Positions 8,482 through 17,904 of a DNA stretch of 64,000 nucleotides are shown in pieces (the stretch's first letter is position 1; each line of letters begins with the position of its first letter). The notes below the pieces were generated by a model. That model made no database searches. It saw only the letters and a program-made list of their open reading frames with translations, and was not told where the DNA came from. The translations under genes were made by a program, and so were the position numbers. The DNA is from an uncultured Bacteroidales bacterium (lineage in GTDB: Bacteria; Bacteroidota; Bacteroidia; Bacteroidales; Muribaculaceae), in contig CADCFN010000003.1 of the NCBI GenBank assembly GCA_902800715.1, forward strand, positions 124,001 through 188,000. Reading direction: 5' to 3'.

Positions 8482-9630
8482 ATGAGCATCATCAAACACC
8501 TCAAGGGCATCTATGGACACGTTGTCGGTATTCCGTCAAGAATGGCCGACTGGGTGCTGCTAAGAGGTTCGGACAAGGCTGCCACAGCATTCCTGAAGCG
8601 ATTTCCCCAACCTGAATTATCGGCTGCTGACAAGCAAGCGATTGACGCATACTGGCGTCAATATGGTGTTCAATTCAAGGACTACAGCTGGTTCCAGATG
8701 TACTATGGTGTGACGGGCAAACATGACCCGCGCTTCATACCCGACTCTATCGCCCGCTTCGCTCTCTTCAAATATTACAACGACATCAGGGCAATACCAG
8801 GATGGGATGACAAGAACCTGTATGAGAACTTTTTGCCCGACATCAAGTTTCCCAAGACATTTGCACACATCTATCATGATGAAATTTATGACGGAGAGTG
8901 GAAATACTATTCCCCTGAGAATCTGCCGCTGCTGAGCGAGAAAATCTTCATCGAACTGGGTGATGATAAGGAATTTGTGTTAAAAGTCACTAAAGGCTCC
9001 TATGCCGGCCAGGGCGTGAGGTTAATCCATGCCGATTCCCCCGACGATGTCCTGGCTGTGCTCACCGAGAACGCCAAGGGCAATTTCATCGTTCAGGAGC
9101 GCCTTCACCAGAGTGACTTCATGAGCCAGTTCTGCAAATCGTCGGTCAACATTTTCAGGGTCATCACATGGCGTCATCAGGGCGAAGTCAAGGTGCTGTC
9201 GACGAGCATCAGGTTTGGTCTTGAAGGATATTTCACCGATGTTTGCTATATCGATGGCGAAGAAATCGTGAATGTCGTGGGCGTTGAGAAAGACGGCACT
9301 GTGAAAGAGCAGTATGGCTCTTTTAGGGGTCTGACCGATATTACCATAGATTTGCACGAACGTATATCCCCCAACTTTGACACCATCATCGCAATGGCCA
9401 AGAAAGGTCACGAGAGGCTTTTTCCATTTGGCCTCGTCGGTTGGGACATTACCCTTGACCAGGACAACACTCCCTACTGCATTGAGTTTAATGTAAACGC
9501 ACCCGGAACCATCTTGTATCAATACGCCAACGGTCCCTTTGGTGGTGATTACAATGAGGAACTCATGGCCTTCCTTCTTGACAAAGAAAACGTAAAAAAG
9601 TATATCCCCAAGAAATACCGCATCAAGTAG
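8482..9630 (+). CDS. ATP-grasp protein of the sugar-transfer-associated family
   Basis: A 382-residue protein resembling the ATP-grasp family linked to polysaccharide and sugar-transfer genes (ATPgrasp_ST type). Supporting motifs are KVTKGSYAGQGVRLI near residue 170, FIVQERLHQ near 205, FRVITWRHQGEVKVL, and the metal-binding LVGWDITLDQDNTPYCIEFN near 320-335. The N-terminal 120 residues are a separate lead domain (KHLKGIYGHVVGIPSRMADW). There is no signal peptide, so it is cytoplasmic. It follows the SRP RNA terminator by about 25 bases and is not next to glycosyltransferases here, so its substrate is unknown. Confidence 0.75.
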   Translation: MSIIKHLKGIYGHVVGIPSRMADWVLLRGSDKAATAFLKRFPQPELSAADKQAIDAYWRQYGVQFKDYSWFQMYYGVTGKHDPRFIPDSIARFALFKYYNDIRAIPGWDDKNLYENFLPDIKFPKTFAHIYHDEIYDGEWKYYSPENLPLLSEKIFIELGDDKEFVLKVTKGSYAGQGVRLIHADSPDDVLAVLTENAKGNFIVQERLHQSDFMSQFCKSSVNIFRVITWRHQGEVKVLSTSIRFGLEGYFTDVCYIDGEEIVNVVGVEKDGTVKEQYGSFRGLTDITIDLHERISPNFDTIIAMAKKGHERLFPFGLVGWDITLDQDNTPYCIEFNVNAPGTILYQYANGPFGGDYNEELMAFLLDKENVKKYIPKKYRIK

Positions 9631-9676
9631 TATTCTAGGGGATATTCCCGTTTATCAGCAATCACATTCTTGCCTG

Positions 9677-10876
9677 TCAACGCAGCATGTCGGCGACCTC
9701 GTCGAGGGTGCCGTCGTTGGGTGACGGTGTTACGCCTAGCAGGTAGCAGAGCAAGGGGTAGATGCACACGTTGCGGAAACGGTCGGGCTTTTCATAGCCC
9801 ACCTTGAAGTCGGGACCGATGGCGCGGAATCCGACCTGCATGTCGGCAGCCATGTGGTCGAAGCCGTGGCTGCCACGCTGCTTCTTAGACGGCTTGTCAG
9901 CAAAAAGCCATCCCACGTCGGGCAATACCACCACGTCTCCCATATTGGGATTAGTGCCATAGTTCAAGTAGGCGGGTAGCTCCCCGCGTTTCCATGCACG
10001 GATGTGGTCAACACCCTGCAGCTTGTTGTAGATGGAGTCGATGTATTGTGGTGCGCTGGCATAAATTAGCGTGGGATAATCGTTGCAGAAGCGTTCATAC
10101 CATTGCTCGGGCAGCACGTCGTCGATGTCCACAAAGCGTTTGGGGTCTACGCTGGTCATGCCGTGGTCGCCCGTGACAATGAAGTTCACCTTGTCGGCAA
10201 AGGGCAGGAGCTGGATGCGTGCCCAAAGATTGCTCAACAGCAAGTCCATGTCCTCCATGGCACGGCGTGTCATGCGATTCATGGGGCCGTAGTTGTGACC
10301 GGAGCGGTCGGGCTCCTCAAAATAGGCCATCACCAGGTGGGGGCGCTTGTCCTCGGGGAGTGACAGAAGCCTGATGATTTCGTCTACCCTACCGGGATAG
10401 TCAATCTGTTGGGTCTGATAATCAAGCCAGTAGGTGGGATGCTCGCCCTGGATTGCCACATCGCTGCCCACCCAGAAGACTGTTGCCGTTTTCACGCCCT
10501 GATGTTTGGCCGTGAGCCATACGGGGTCGCCACCATAATAGTAGCCCTTGCTGCGTGTTTCCTTGTTGCCGAGCGAGAACTCGACGCCACGCTCACGGTC
10601 CCAGAAGGTGTTGGTGATGATGCCGTGGTGATCGGGGACGAGTCCTGTTGCCAGGGTATAATGGTTGGGAAAGGTCTTGCTGGGGAATGAGGGCTGCATG
10701 ACCGCCTTGACGCCCTCACGCGCCAACTGCTGCATGAACGGCACGTCATAGGTGTCCAGATAGTCCCATCGCAAGCCGTCGAGGGAGATAATCACCGTGT
10801 AATTGTCGCGTCCGGCTGCCCATGCCTGCAAGGGCAGCAAGGTCAGCAAAAGCATAAGATAAATAAGTCTTCTCAT
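9677..10876 (-). CDS. Secreted nucleotide pyrophosphatase/phosphodiesterase (NPP family)
   Basis: An alkaline-phosphatase-superfamily enzyme that cleaves phosphodiester or pyrophosphate bonds in nucleotides or related compounds. A signal peptide (MRRLIYLMLLLTLLPLQAWA) starts at the ATG at 10876; an upstream ATG at 10933 lies in the transposase relic and would spoil it. The metal-site aspartate is in ISLDGLRWDY (about residue 33) and the nucleophile threonine in QPSFPSKTFPNHY (about residue 68). Later metal ligands appear in EEPDRSGHNYGP, VTGDHGM and GSHGFDH. All expected catalytic residues are present. It appears to be a single-gene unit. Confidence 0.9.
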   Translation of the reverse strand: MRRLIYLMLLLTLLPLQAWAAGRDNYTVIISLDGLRWDYLDTYDVPFMQQLAREGVKAVMQPSFPSKTFPNHYTLATGLVPDHHGIITNTFWDRERGVEFSLGNKETRSKGYYYGGDPVWLTAKHQGVKTATVFWVGSDVAIQGEHPTYWLDYQTQQIDYPGRVDEIIRLLSLPEDKRPHLVMAYFEEPDRSGHNYGPMNRMTRRAMEDMDLLLSNLWARIQLLPFADKVNFIVTGDHGMTSVDPKRFVDIDDVLPEQWYERFCNDYPTLIYASAPQYIDSIYNKLQGVDHIRAWKRGELPAYLNYGTNPNMGDVVVLPDVGWLFADKPSKKQRGSHGFDHMAADMQVGFRAIGPDFKVGYEKPDRFRNVCIYPLLCYLLGVTPSPNDGTLDEVADMLR

Positions 10877-10929
10877 TTTCGTGTATCTAGTTTTTACATT
10901 ATTATCTAACTGTGAGGGATTTCGCTCCA

Positions 10930-11167
10930 TCATGTGAGCAAATGTTCATTCCACTCTACCCCATTGCGTACAGCTATCCGTTGGTATTCCTCATCAAAGC
11001 ACCATACTCCTTGCCCCAGGCCACAAATTCGGGAAGAGGCCGCTTTTCTTAGCCCAGTCGCTGCTCGACCGCTTGATGTCACATACTAGATGAGATAAAG
11101 TGACGGTCGGCGCCAAGTCAACTAGCATGTGGATATGGTTCTCGATGCCTCCAATACAGCAGCACTA
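10930..11167 (-). pseudogene. Relic of a REP-associated / IS200-type Y1 transposase
   Basis: Reading leftwards from about 11164, one frame gives CIGGIENHIHMLVDLAPTVT and then IKRSSSDWAKKSGLFP, the HUH-bearing core of Y1 transposases (HIH intact). The match then shifts frame to EFVAWGKEYGAL and shifts again to DEEYQRIAVRNGVEWNEHLL plus a stop at 10930-10932, which is the usual C-terminal tail. The segment that should carry the catalytic tyrosine between these last two pieces is deleted, and the N-terminal third is absent. This is a dead copy. It lies immediately before a cluster of REP-like hairpins, the arrangement expected of a RAYT gene. Confidence 0.75.
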
Positions 11168-11346
11168 TTATTTTTCCACAAAGGTAATCATAAATAATGA
11201 TACATACAAGCGCAGGGGGGACTACCGCACCTCGTAGAGGACCCACAATGGGATAACGACATCGCCACCGCTCTGCGGTGGCACGGGCGGACCCGGAGGG
11301 TGATGGGGGACGGAAAACGGATGGCGGAGGGGCGGCGACAATAAGG

Positions 11347-11542
11347 GCCGCGGCGGGAGCCGCGGCATAGATAAACCCTGATGGCGGGGGGGCGGCGACA
11401 ATAAGGGCCGTGGCGGGAGCCGTGGCACAGGGGACCCTGATGGCGGGGGTGGCGACAAAAAAGGGCCGTGGCGGGAGCCACGGCATAGATAAACCCTGAT
11501 GGCGGGGGCGGCGACAAAAAGGGCCGTGGCGGGAGCCACGGC
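11347..11542 (+). repeat. REP-like hairpin cluster B (four units with arm covariation)
   Basis: Hairpins lie at 11347-11366 (GCCGCGGC/GCCGCGGC), 11407-11426 (GCCGTGGC/GCCGTGGC, two wobble pairs), 11465-11484 and 11523-11542 (GCCGTGGC/GCCACGGC), all with loop GGGA and spaced 58-60 bases. Each is followed by CAYAG and a CCCTGATGG tail. The set holds the ancestral, intermediate and compensated states of one base-pair change. Confidence 0.9.
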
Positions 11543-11575
11543 ATAGATAAACCCTGATGGTGGGGTGTTGTGGGC

Positions 11576-11609
11576 AAAAAAGAGGGGGCGGCTGTTGGAG
11601 CCGCCCCCT
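11576..11609 (-). terminator. Terminator of the BACON lipoprotein/TonB receptor operon
   Basis: Eleven-base arms AGGGGGCGGCT (11583-11593) and its complement (11599-11609) form a perfect GC-rich stem. On the minus strand it runs directly into TTTTTT. It lies about 65 bases after the stop codon at 11675. Confidence 0.9.
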
Positions 11610-11674
11610 TTAACAAATTCATGTGTTGAAATGTAATAGCTTAGTAACGGGACTCAGAAAAATGTTTCTTTCCG

Positions 11675-13180
11675 TTACTGGGCCTTCTCGTGCGAGAAGT
11701 AGATACCGTTGGCCAATTGAGGCGTGCCATTGTAGGTGCTCTTGACACCGATTACGCTCAACTGGTCACCCAACTCAATACCCTTGGACTCAAGCAGGCC
11801 CTTGCGGTTGTCGCCGGTAGCACCCCAACCGGGATAGCAGCCATAAACGTACACTCTGTTGGTCTCATCCTCAAGATAGAGGTTACCGTAGTCAGCCCTT
11901 ACGATTTCGGTGATGGTACCAGAGATCATGTAATAGGTATTGGGATTGTCTTCCATATCAAGGAACTCGTCGATGGTGACGCGGGTCACGGGGATAATGT
12001 CCTCGACAATGCCCTCGACCATTTGAGGCGAGCCCTTGTAGTCGCCGCGCTTGCCCACAACAGTGACTACGTCACCCTCCTTGACCTCGATGCCAGTGAA
12101 GCCAGCGGGACGGTAAACCAAGGTCTCGCCTGAGTAGTCACGGATGTAGAAGCCCTGGGTCTCGCGATAGATACCAGTCACAACACCAGTCATACGATAC
12201 TGGGTCTCACCAATCTCGGCAGCGAGGAAGTCGGCCACGGTGCATTCAATGATTGAACCAGTCTGATAGACAGTAGCTTCGGCAGTATATTCCTTACCGC
12301 TATCGTCGGTGGTCTTGAAGACTACAGTTGCGCTGCGGTCGCCACCGGTATTGGCATTGGCATGGAAGGTTACCACGGGCTCAGCACCACCGACTACGGA
12401 AACGATTCCCAGCCAGTCCTTTGCCTCTTCGGGGACCTCGACCGAAACGCCATTGTTGGTCTTGCAGCTCAGGGTAATGGCTACATTACCGCCCTCAACG
12501 GGGATGGTAGCATCCAAGGGGTCATAACCCTCGACCTTGACGAGCGATTTCTGAATCTTGACAACGGTCACGTCGACGAGCTCGACAGTACCGTTATAGA
12601 CGGTCTTGGGACCCTCAACGGTGACGATGTCACCCACCTCGAGACCGAGGCTGAGGAAGTTCTTGGTGTTGCCCTTGGCGTCGAGAGTACCATAGATGTA
12701 GATTTCGCCGGTCTCGTCACGCAGGTACCAGTTACCATAGGTCGTATTGACGATTGAGGCAACAGTACCGGTCACGCGGTAGTTCTTGCTCTCGGGACCT
12801 TCAATGACCTCGGCACAAGTGGCATTCTTTACAACGGACAGACCTTGTATTACGTTGATATTCTGAGAGTTGATTCCACAAGCGATGTGCAGCACGGTGT
12901 TGCGGCCGTCGGGGGCAGCAGGTGCGGTAAAGGTCACCGTGGTCTCACCAGCGCCACCATTCATGGGGCTAACGGTGAGCCAAGCGGGAATCTCAGCTTC
13001 ATCAAACGACCAAGCCTCCTTGGCATTGACGGTAATCTTGTTGGAGCCACCGTTAACATCGATGCTCACATAGGAGGATGAAACCTTAATTTCATCGAGC
13101 AGAGTCATTGCATCATCGTCGGAGCAACTAGAGAGCAGAGCGACCAGTGCAAAAAACGAAAGAAAATATTTAAGTTTCAT
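11675..13180 (-). CDS. BACON-domain lipoprotein with repeated OB-like domains
   Basis: A surface or periplasmic lipoprotein (lipobox LLSSCSDDD near residue 19). The N-terminal 90 residues match a BACON domain (NGGSNKITVNAKEAWSFD...IPAWLTVSP). Three similar beta-barrel segments follow, each with the pattern YRVTG.V..I....YGNWYLRD.TGEIYIYG...GD.VTV.G....Y.G..; they begin near residues 120, 310 and 400 and resemble OB-fold nucleic-acid-binding-like modules of Bacteroidota lipoproteins. A second BACON-like stretch lies near 215-300. The gene is 23 bases after the TonB receptor, so the two probably act together. No catalytic site is visible, so ligand binding is the likeliest role. Confidence 0.8.
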   Translation of the reverse strand: MKLKYFLSFFALVALLSSCSDDDAMTLLDEIKVSSSYVSIDVNGGSNKITVNAKEAWSFDEAEIPAWLTVSPMNGGAGETTVTFTAPAAPDGRNTVLHIACGINSQNINVIQGLSVVKNATCAEVIEGPESKNYRVTGTVASIVNTTYGNWYLRDETGEIYIYGTLDAKGNTKNFLSLGLEVGDIVTVEGPKTVYNGTVELVDVTVVKIQKSLVKVEGYDPLDATIPVEGGNVAITLSCKTNNGVSVEVPEEAKDWLGIVSVVGGAEPVVTFHANANTGGDRSATVVFKTTDDSGKEYTAEATVYQTGSIIECTVADFLAAEIGETQYRMTGVVTGIYRETQGFYIRDYSGETLVYRPAGFTGIEVKEGDVVTVVGKRGDYKGSPQMVEGIVEDIIPVTRVTIDEFLDMEDNPNTYYMISGTITEIVRADYGNLYLEDETNRVYVYGCYPGWGATGDNRKGLLESKGIELGDQLSVIGVKSTYNGTPQLANGIYFSHEKAQ

Positions 13181-13203
13181 AATATATATTCTGTGACTTT
13201 GAA

Positions 13204-16200
13204 TTAGTTGAAGATGTACTTAATACCGATGGAGGCGTTCCAGCACTGACCGATGGACTTGTTGGGCACAAAGGTCTTGGTAAGGCTGTTGATAGCAGGA
13301 TTGGTCGAGAAGGTAGCGTAACCCTCGGCATCAACGCCCTCATACTTGAGCAGGCGGGGATCGCTGCCAATCTCGGGATTGAGATACTTGCTCACACCCC
13401 AGCTGGAGTTGAAGAGGTTGAGGACGTTCTTCACGTCGAAGCTCAACTGCAGGGTGTGCTTAGCACCGCAGACGCGTACCGAGAAGTCATGCTTGTAGCT
13501 CAAGTCCACGCGGTGAACCCAGGGGCTGTAGAGGCTGTAAGGCTCGGCATACTCTCCCTGATGGTTCTTCAGGCTCTTGTTGTTGTGAACATAGTCCATG
13601 AAGCGGGTCTTGCTATCGTTGTTGATGAAACGGAACTGGCCGTTCTCAACCTCGGCATCGGTGGGGATGTACATAGCATCGTAGTTGTAACCGTCACCGT
13701 TCATATCATTGCTCATCATGTAGGAATACTTGTAACCGCCGCGCCAGGTCTCATAGATCAGGCCGTAGTGGTTACCGCTCTTGTCATGACCGGTTGCAGA
13801 GAAGACGAAACGGTCGGGAGTCACATACTGTGAGTTGTGCAGCTTGATGTTGTTGGGACCCTCAACAGTGGGAACATAGGTGAAGGCGCTCTCGGCAGCC
13901 GAACCGGGCATACCGGTAACCTCCTTGTTCACGGTGTGGGTGTAAGCAGCCATCAGGCTCAGCCAGTCGACGGGACGGGCATTGACGGTCACGTTGGCAA
14001 TCCAACCATAACCGCGGCTGGTGTTCTCGAGGACGAAAGCCTTGGTACCACGACGGAAGTTGTCGGGGAAGATGGGACGGTTGTCAGCACCGTTGAAGCG
14101 GGCATAACCACCCACGCTGGGCATGCTCCAGTCACTGATGCTGGCAGCATTGATATTGCGGTTGAAGATACCCTCAACAGTCACGCTGAAGGGGAAGGAA
14201 ACGGGGATGTTGTAGTCAATAGCCAACGAGGTCTTCCACACCATCGGCATCTTGAACTTGGGATCCACGCCATTGACGGCCGAGGGAACGGTACCCATGT
14301 CGGAGGTAACATTTTCGGGATAACCCATGCTGATGAGCTTGTCGCGCAGAGCGTTAACCGAAGCATTGCCATTGGCGTCGGTTACCAGACCACCAGCAAA
14401 CTGGCTCATGTCGATGTAACGGTTGCCATTGCCATCGGTAATGTAAGCTCCGGTGTAGTTCTCAAAGCCACGGTTGGGAACATAATTGCCATTCTTGTCA
14501 AGACCGCCAATCTTGGTGTTGGCGTTGAGCTGTGCCTGATACTGTACCAGACCACCGTTGGTGGGCATGTTGGTGAAGAATACCAGGGGCAGACGGCCTG
14601 AGAACAGACCAGAACCACCACGCAACTTGAGGGTGTTGTTGCCAAATACGTCCCAGCTGAAACCAACGCGCGGTTGGATAATCAGGTTGCTGTTGGGCCA
14701 CTTACCTGTGTCGATGTGGCGAACGTTACCGTTCTTGTCATAATAGTCAAGAGCCAGGATGGCGTTGTTGGTGATCAGGTCACCGTTGTTGAAGAACAGA
14801 CCGTCGAGACGCAGACCGTAGGTCAGCTTGAAGTTGCGGGTCACGTTCCACTCGTCCTGCAGATACAGGCCGGCCTTGTTGAACTGCACGCGAGCAGCGG
14901 GCTTGGTCTCACTGCCGTAACCGTAGGTCAAGCAAACGACCTCGGGGATAGCGCCGTTGATAAAGTCGTCAACGCTGTTGTAGCGATAGTAACCGGTACC
15001 GTTGCGCATGTACTGGTTGTCGGCCATCTGATGCTCAAAGGTGAGACCACCCATGAACTTGTGGTTACCATAGTACCAGGTGACATCGTCACGGATGTTC
15101 CAAATGGTGTTGTGAACGGCGTTGTTCCAAGTAAAGAGCTCATAACCCAGAGCCATGTAGTTGTCCTTGTTGCCGTACTCATCGGTCATCGTGATGTCGA
15201 TGAAGGGGAACTCGCTGGAGTTGCTGGCGCGAACGTCATCGAGCTTGGAGAAGGTAGCCAGGAACTCGTTCGACAGGTTGTCGGCGAGACGGCTGTTCAA
15301 GTTAGCAGCAAACGAGTGTACCAGGTTGTCCATGCCATACATTGAGTTGGCGAAGGAGAAGGAATACATGGACACGCGCGCGTTGGGCATACGGGTACCA
15401 CCGTCCATCGAAGTGGCGTTGGGGTTGGACCAGTAGCGGTTCTTGGTGTAGTTGTAACGCAACGACAAGTGGTGGTCGTGGCTGATGTTCCAGTCCAGAC
15501 GGGCCAGCAGCTTGTAGTTGTTCTCATCGGCGGGGAAGTTGGTGTAAGAGCCAGTGTCATAACCATACTTGCCCATCACGTGGTCACTGACGCGAGCCAG
15601 GTCGCGCAGGGTGGTGCGAGAGATGAAAGCATCAGCGTCACCGACGCCGTTCTCGGAAGCACGCCAGCGGTTAACGATGGTCGGCTGCTTGGTCATCTCA
15701 CCGTTTACAAAGAAGAAGAGCTTGTCTTTCCAGATGGGGCCACCAAGGGTGAAACCGTAGGTGGTCACCTGGTCCTTCTCGCGAGACTGAGGAATCTGAT
15801 AACGGTCTACAGCGTCACCGCGCATATTCTCGTTGCGGTGGAAGATGTAGGCGCTGCCGCGGAAGGTGTTGGTACCGCTCTTGGTGACGGCGTTCACGCC
15901 ACCACCGATGAAGTTGGTCTGACGCACGTCGTAGGGCGAAATCACAACCTGCATTTCCTCGATTGCCTCGATAGAAATGGGGTTGCCACCACCGGGCAGA
16001 CCGTCGCTCAGACCGAAGTTGTTATTGAAGTTGGCACCGTCAACGGTGAAGTTGGCCAGACGGCCGTCGGTACCGGCAAAGCTCATGCCGTTACCACCGT
16101 AGGGTGACAGACGGGTCACGTCGGTCAGGCTACGCGTCACCGTGGGCAGGCTGCTGATTTGGGTGCTGTTGATGTTGGTTGCAGCACCAGTTTTTTCAGC

Positions 16201-16587
16201 CCTGAACTTGGTGGCCTCGGAGGTGATAACCACCTCGCCGAGCGTATTGGCACCAAGACTCATGTCAACATTGAGGTCATAGGTCTCAGCGAGCTGCAGT
16301 GTCACGTCCTCGATTTGACGAGTCTGGTAACCGATGTAGCTTACCGTAACCGTGTAAGGACCACCGGGTCGCATACCACGCATGGTATAGCGTCCGTCGA
16401 TGTTGGTAACGGCGTTGTACTTGGTGCCCGAGGGCGTGTGCAACGCGGTAACCGTGGCGCCAATCAACGCCTCCTGGTTTTCATCGGTCACGACACCGGA
16501 CATTGCCGAGGTCGTCACCTGAGCACTTGCCGACAATGCCACGAAGAACATTGCCACCAAAGCCAAAAGCTTAACTGTTCTCAACAT
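13204..16587 (-). CDS. TonB-dependent outer-membrane receptor, Oar-like, with N-terminal carboxypeptidase-regulatory-like domain
   Basis: A large outer-membrane transporter of 1127 residues. After a signal peptide come a CarboxypepD_reg-like domain (MSGVVTDENQEALIGATVTA), a plug domain (VVITSEATKFRAEKTGAATN and DGANFNNNFG) and a long beta-barrel ending GIKYIFN. The plug-barrel junction NFIGGGVNAVTKSGTNTFRG is typical of Oar-type receptors rather than SusC, and no SusD partner is present; the following BACON lipoprotein may fill that place. The substrate is unknown. The gene has a strong promoter 250 bases upstream and a leader hairpin. Confidence 0.9.
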   Translation of the reverse strand: MLRTVKLLALVAMFFVALSASAQVTTSAMSGVVTDENQEALIGATVTALHTPSGTKYNAVTNIDGRYTMRGMRPGGPYTVTVSYIGYQTRQIEDVTLQLAETYDLNVDMSLGANTLGEVVITSEATKFRAEKTGAATNINSTQISSLPTVTRSLTDVTRLSPYGGNGMSFAGTDGRLANFTVDGANFNNNFGLSDGLPGGGNPISIEAIEEMQVVISPYDVRQTNFIGGGVNAVTKSGTNTFRGSAYIFHRNENMRGDAVDRYQIPQSREKDQVTTYGFTLGGPIWKDKLFFFVNGEMTKQPTIVNRWRASENGVGDADAFISRTTLRDLARVSDHVMGKYGYDTGSYTNFPADENNYKLLARLDWNISHDHHLSLRYNYTKNRYWSNPNATSMDGGTRMPNARVSMYSFSFANSMYGMDNLVHSFAANLNSRLADNLSNEFLATFSKLDDVRASNSSEFPFIDITMTDEYGNKDNYMALGYELFTWNNAVHNTIWNIRDDVTWYYGNHKFMGGLTFEHQMADNQYMRNGTGYYRYNSVDDFINGAIPEVVCLTYGYGSETKPAARVQFNKAGLYLQDEWNVTRNFKLTYGLRLDGLFFNNGDLITNNAILALDYYDKNGNVRHIDTGKWPNSNLIIQPRVGFSWDVFGNNTLKLRGGSGLFSGRLPLVFFTNMPTNGGLVQYQAQLNANTKIGGLDKNGNYVPNRGFENYTGAYITDGNGNRYIDMSQFAGGLVTDANGNASVNALRDKLISMGYPENVTSDMGTVPSAVNGVDPKFKMPMVWKTSLAIDYNIPVSFPFSVTVEGIFNRNINAASISDWSMPSVGGYARFNGADNRPIFPDNFRRGTKAFVLENTSRGYGWIANVTVNARPVDWLSLMAAYTHTVNKEVTGMPGSAAESAFTYVPTVEGPNNIKLHNSQYVTPDRFVFSATGHDKSGNHYGLIYETWRGGYKYSYMMSNDMNGDGYNYDAMYIPTDAEVENGQFRFINNDSKTRFMDYVHNNKSLKNHQGEYAEPYSLYSPWVHRVDLSYKHDFSVRVCGAKHTLQLSFDVKNVLNLFNSSWGVSKYLNPEIGSDPRLLKYEGVDAEGYATFSTNPAINSLTKTFVPNKSIGQCWNASIGIKYIFN

Positions 16588-16660
16588 ACAAATAATTAGT
16601 TTTTAAATTTAATAAAATAGTAATTATAAATAATTTGGTTTGTTTAATTGACATTTAAAA

Positions 16661-16707
16661 AGAATTCGCGCCATATTAGCGGTAGTTATCCCGTCTAATG
16701 TGGCGCG
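16661..16707 (-). promoter_or_regulatory. Leader hairpin of the TonB receptor transcript (possible attenuator)
   Basis: Thirteen-base arms 16667-16679 (CGCGCCATATTAG) and 16695-16707 pair with one wobble. On the minus strand the stem is followed by AATTCTTTTT, and it lies between the promoter and the start codon at 16587. A hairpin plus T-rich run inside a leader could terminate transcription conditionally. Confidence 0.45.
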
Positions 16708-16835
16708 TTATTGCAGTCTTCCCTTGCTTGCAGTTGGTTGTAGAACGTGTTAACCGATCGACCACTACAAGTTATCCTAAAAGGTATTACAAAAGAATAA
16801 ACTGACATTTCTCTTAATAGCCCATAATTCGAGTG

Positions 16836-16865
16836 CAAAGGTAGACAATTTTCCCCAACTGACAA
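16836..16865 (-). promoter_or_regulatory. Promoter of the TonB receptor operon
   Basis: On the minus strand a TTG at 16865-16863 and TACCTTTG at 16843-16836 are 19 bases apart, a near-consensus Bacteroidota promoter. The leader to the start at 16587 is about 240 bases. Confidence 0.7.
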
Positions 16866-16948
16866 GCATCTTGCAGCTAGATTTATTAACAAATCCTGCC
16901 TTTAACACAATTAACTAAAAATAGTCAAAAAGGAAGGGGGAATGGAGA

Positions 16949-17226
16949 ATAGTTAATAGAGAATAGTTAATAGTTGAGTTACGGCGGCAGAGCCGCCGCC
17001 CACGGGACATGCTGCTCTTGGGGCCGCGGCGGGAGTCGCGACACAGGCGACCCTGACGCGGGGGGCGACGGGACTCTAATTGGGGCCGCGGCGGGAGCCG
17101 CGGCACAGGCGACCCTGACACGGGGGGCGGCGGGACTCTAATTGGGGCCGCGGCGGGAGCCGCGGCACAGAGGGACCCTGACTCGGGGGGCGACGGCGCA
17201 GCGAGGACTGCGGCATGGGCGACCCT
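16949..17226 (+). repeat. REP-like cluster C with AGTTAAT-type leader
   Basis: AT-rich AGTTAATA-type repeats (16949-16978) precede the leader hairpin CGGCGGC-AGA-GCCGCCG (16982-16998). Hairpin units follow at 17023-17042 (right arm degenerate, GTCGCGAC), 17085-17104 and 17147-17166 (62 bases apart), with a decayed fourth near 17205. The segment from about 16963 to 17035 is essentially identical to the start of cluster D, 4.4 kb away. Confidence 0.85.
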
Positions 17227-17299
17227 GACGCGGGGGGTAGTTGGGGATTAATTGGGGGTTGAGAGATTATTTTTTTACTCAAGAATGCTGATCAAGTGT

Positions 17300-17866
17300 C
17301 TATTTCTTGACGCGGTCGGGGTGCTGGGCGATGAAGGATTTCCAGGATTTTGAGCCCTTGCCCTGGAAGGGCTTGTTGCGCTCGTAGAAGTGGCAAAGCG
17401 CTGCCGCGAGGGCATCGGTGGCGTCGAGCAGTGCGGGCATCTGTGCCTCGTCGATGCCCAGGGTGCGCTGGAGCATCATCGCCACCTGCTCCTTGCTGGC
17501 TGCACCGTTGCCGGTGATTGCCATCTTGATTTTGCGGGGCTCATACTCGGCAATGGGAATCTCGCGGTTGAGAGCTGCGACCATCGCGACACCCTGTGCG
17601 CGCCCCAACTTGAGCATCGACTGGACGTTCTTGCCGTAGAAAGGCGCCTCGATTGCCATCTCGTCGGGGAGATACTCATCGATGACGCCGCTCACGCGCT
17701 CGTAGATGTGCCTGAGGCGCATGTAGTGGTCCTCCATGCGGCTCAACTGCAAGACGCCCATGACGATGAGCTGCGGCTTCTTGCCATTGACGCCCAGCAG
17801 CGCATAACCCATGACGTTGGTGCCCGGGTCGATGCCGATGATGATATTTTCAAACTCCCTCTCCAT
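17300..17866 (-). CDS. ruvC: Holliday junction resolvase RuvC
   Basis: A cytoplasmic endonuclease that cuts Holliday junctions with RuvAB during recombination and repair. At 188 residues it has the normal length. The first catalytic aspartate is in [13 protein letters not shown] (residue 13), the catalytic glutamate in [20 protein letters not shown] (residue 73), and the C-terminal acidic pair is in [15 protein letters not shown]. It has its own promoter (17874-17904) overlapping the terminator of the amylase gene behind it. ruvA and ruvB are not in the window. Nothing is abnormal. Confidence 0.95.
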   Translation of the reverse strand: MEREFENIIIGIDPGTNVMGYALLGVNGKKPQLIVMGVLQLSRMEDHYMRLRHIYERVSGVIDEYLPDEMAIEAPFYGKNVQSMLKLGRAQGVAMVAALNREIPIAEYEPRKIKMAITGNGAASKEQVAMMLQRTLGIDEAQMPALLDATDALAAALCHFYERNKPFQGKGSKSWKSFIAQHPDRVKK

Positions 17867-17873
17867 CGCTGTG

Positions 17874-17904
17874 CAAAATTACAATTTTTCAGGTAAAAAA
17901 ACAA
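17874..17904 (-). promoter_or_regulatory. Promoter of ruvC
   Basis: On the minus strand a TTG at 17904-17902 and TAATTTTG at 17881-17874 lie 20 bases apart. The start codon is 8 bases downstream of the -7 box, giving a very short leader or leaderless message. Confidence 0.65.

Noticed and set aside
11347-11542. Regularly spaced repeats as a CRISPR array
   Set aside because: Units are palindromic, the intervening sequence is itself conserved rather than unique, and there are no cas genes nearby.
13204-16587. SusC/SusD-type polysaccharide utilisation locus
   Set aside because: The receptor is Oar-like, the partner is a BACON/OB lipoprotein instead of SusD, and the next genes are ruvC and an amylase in separate transcripts.
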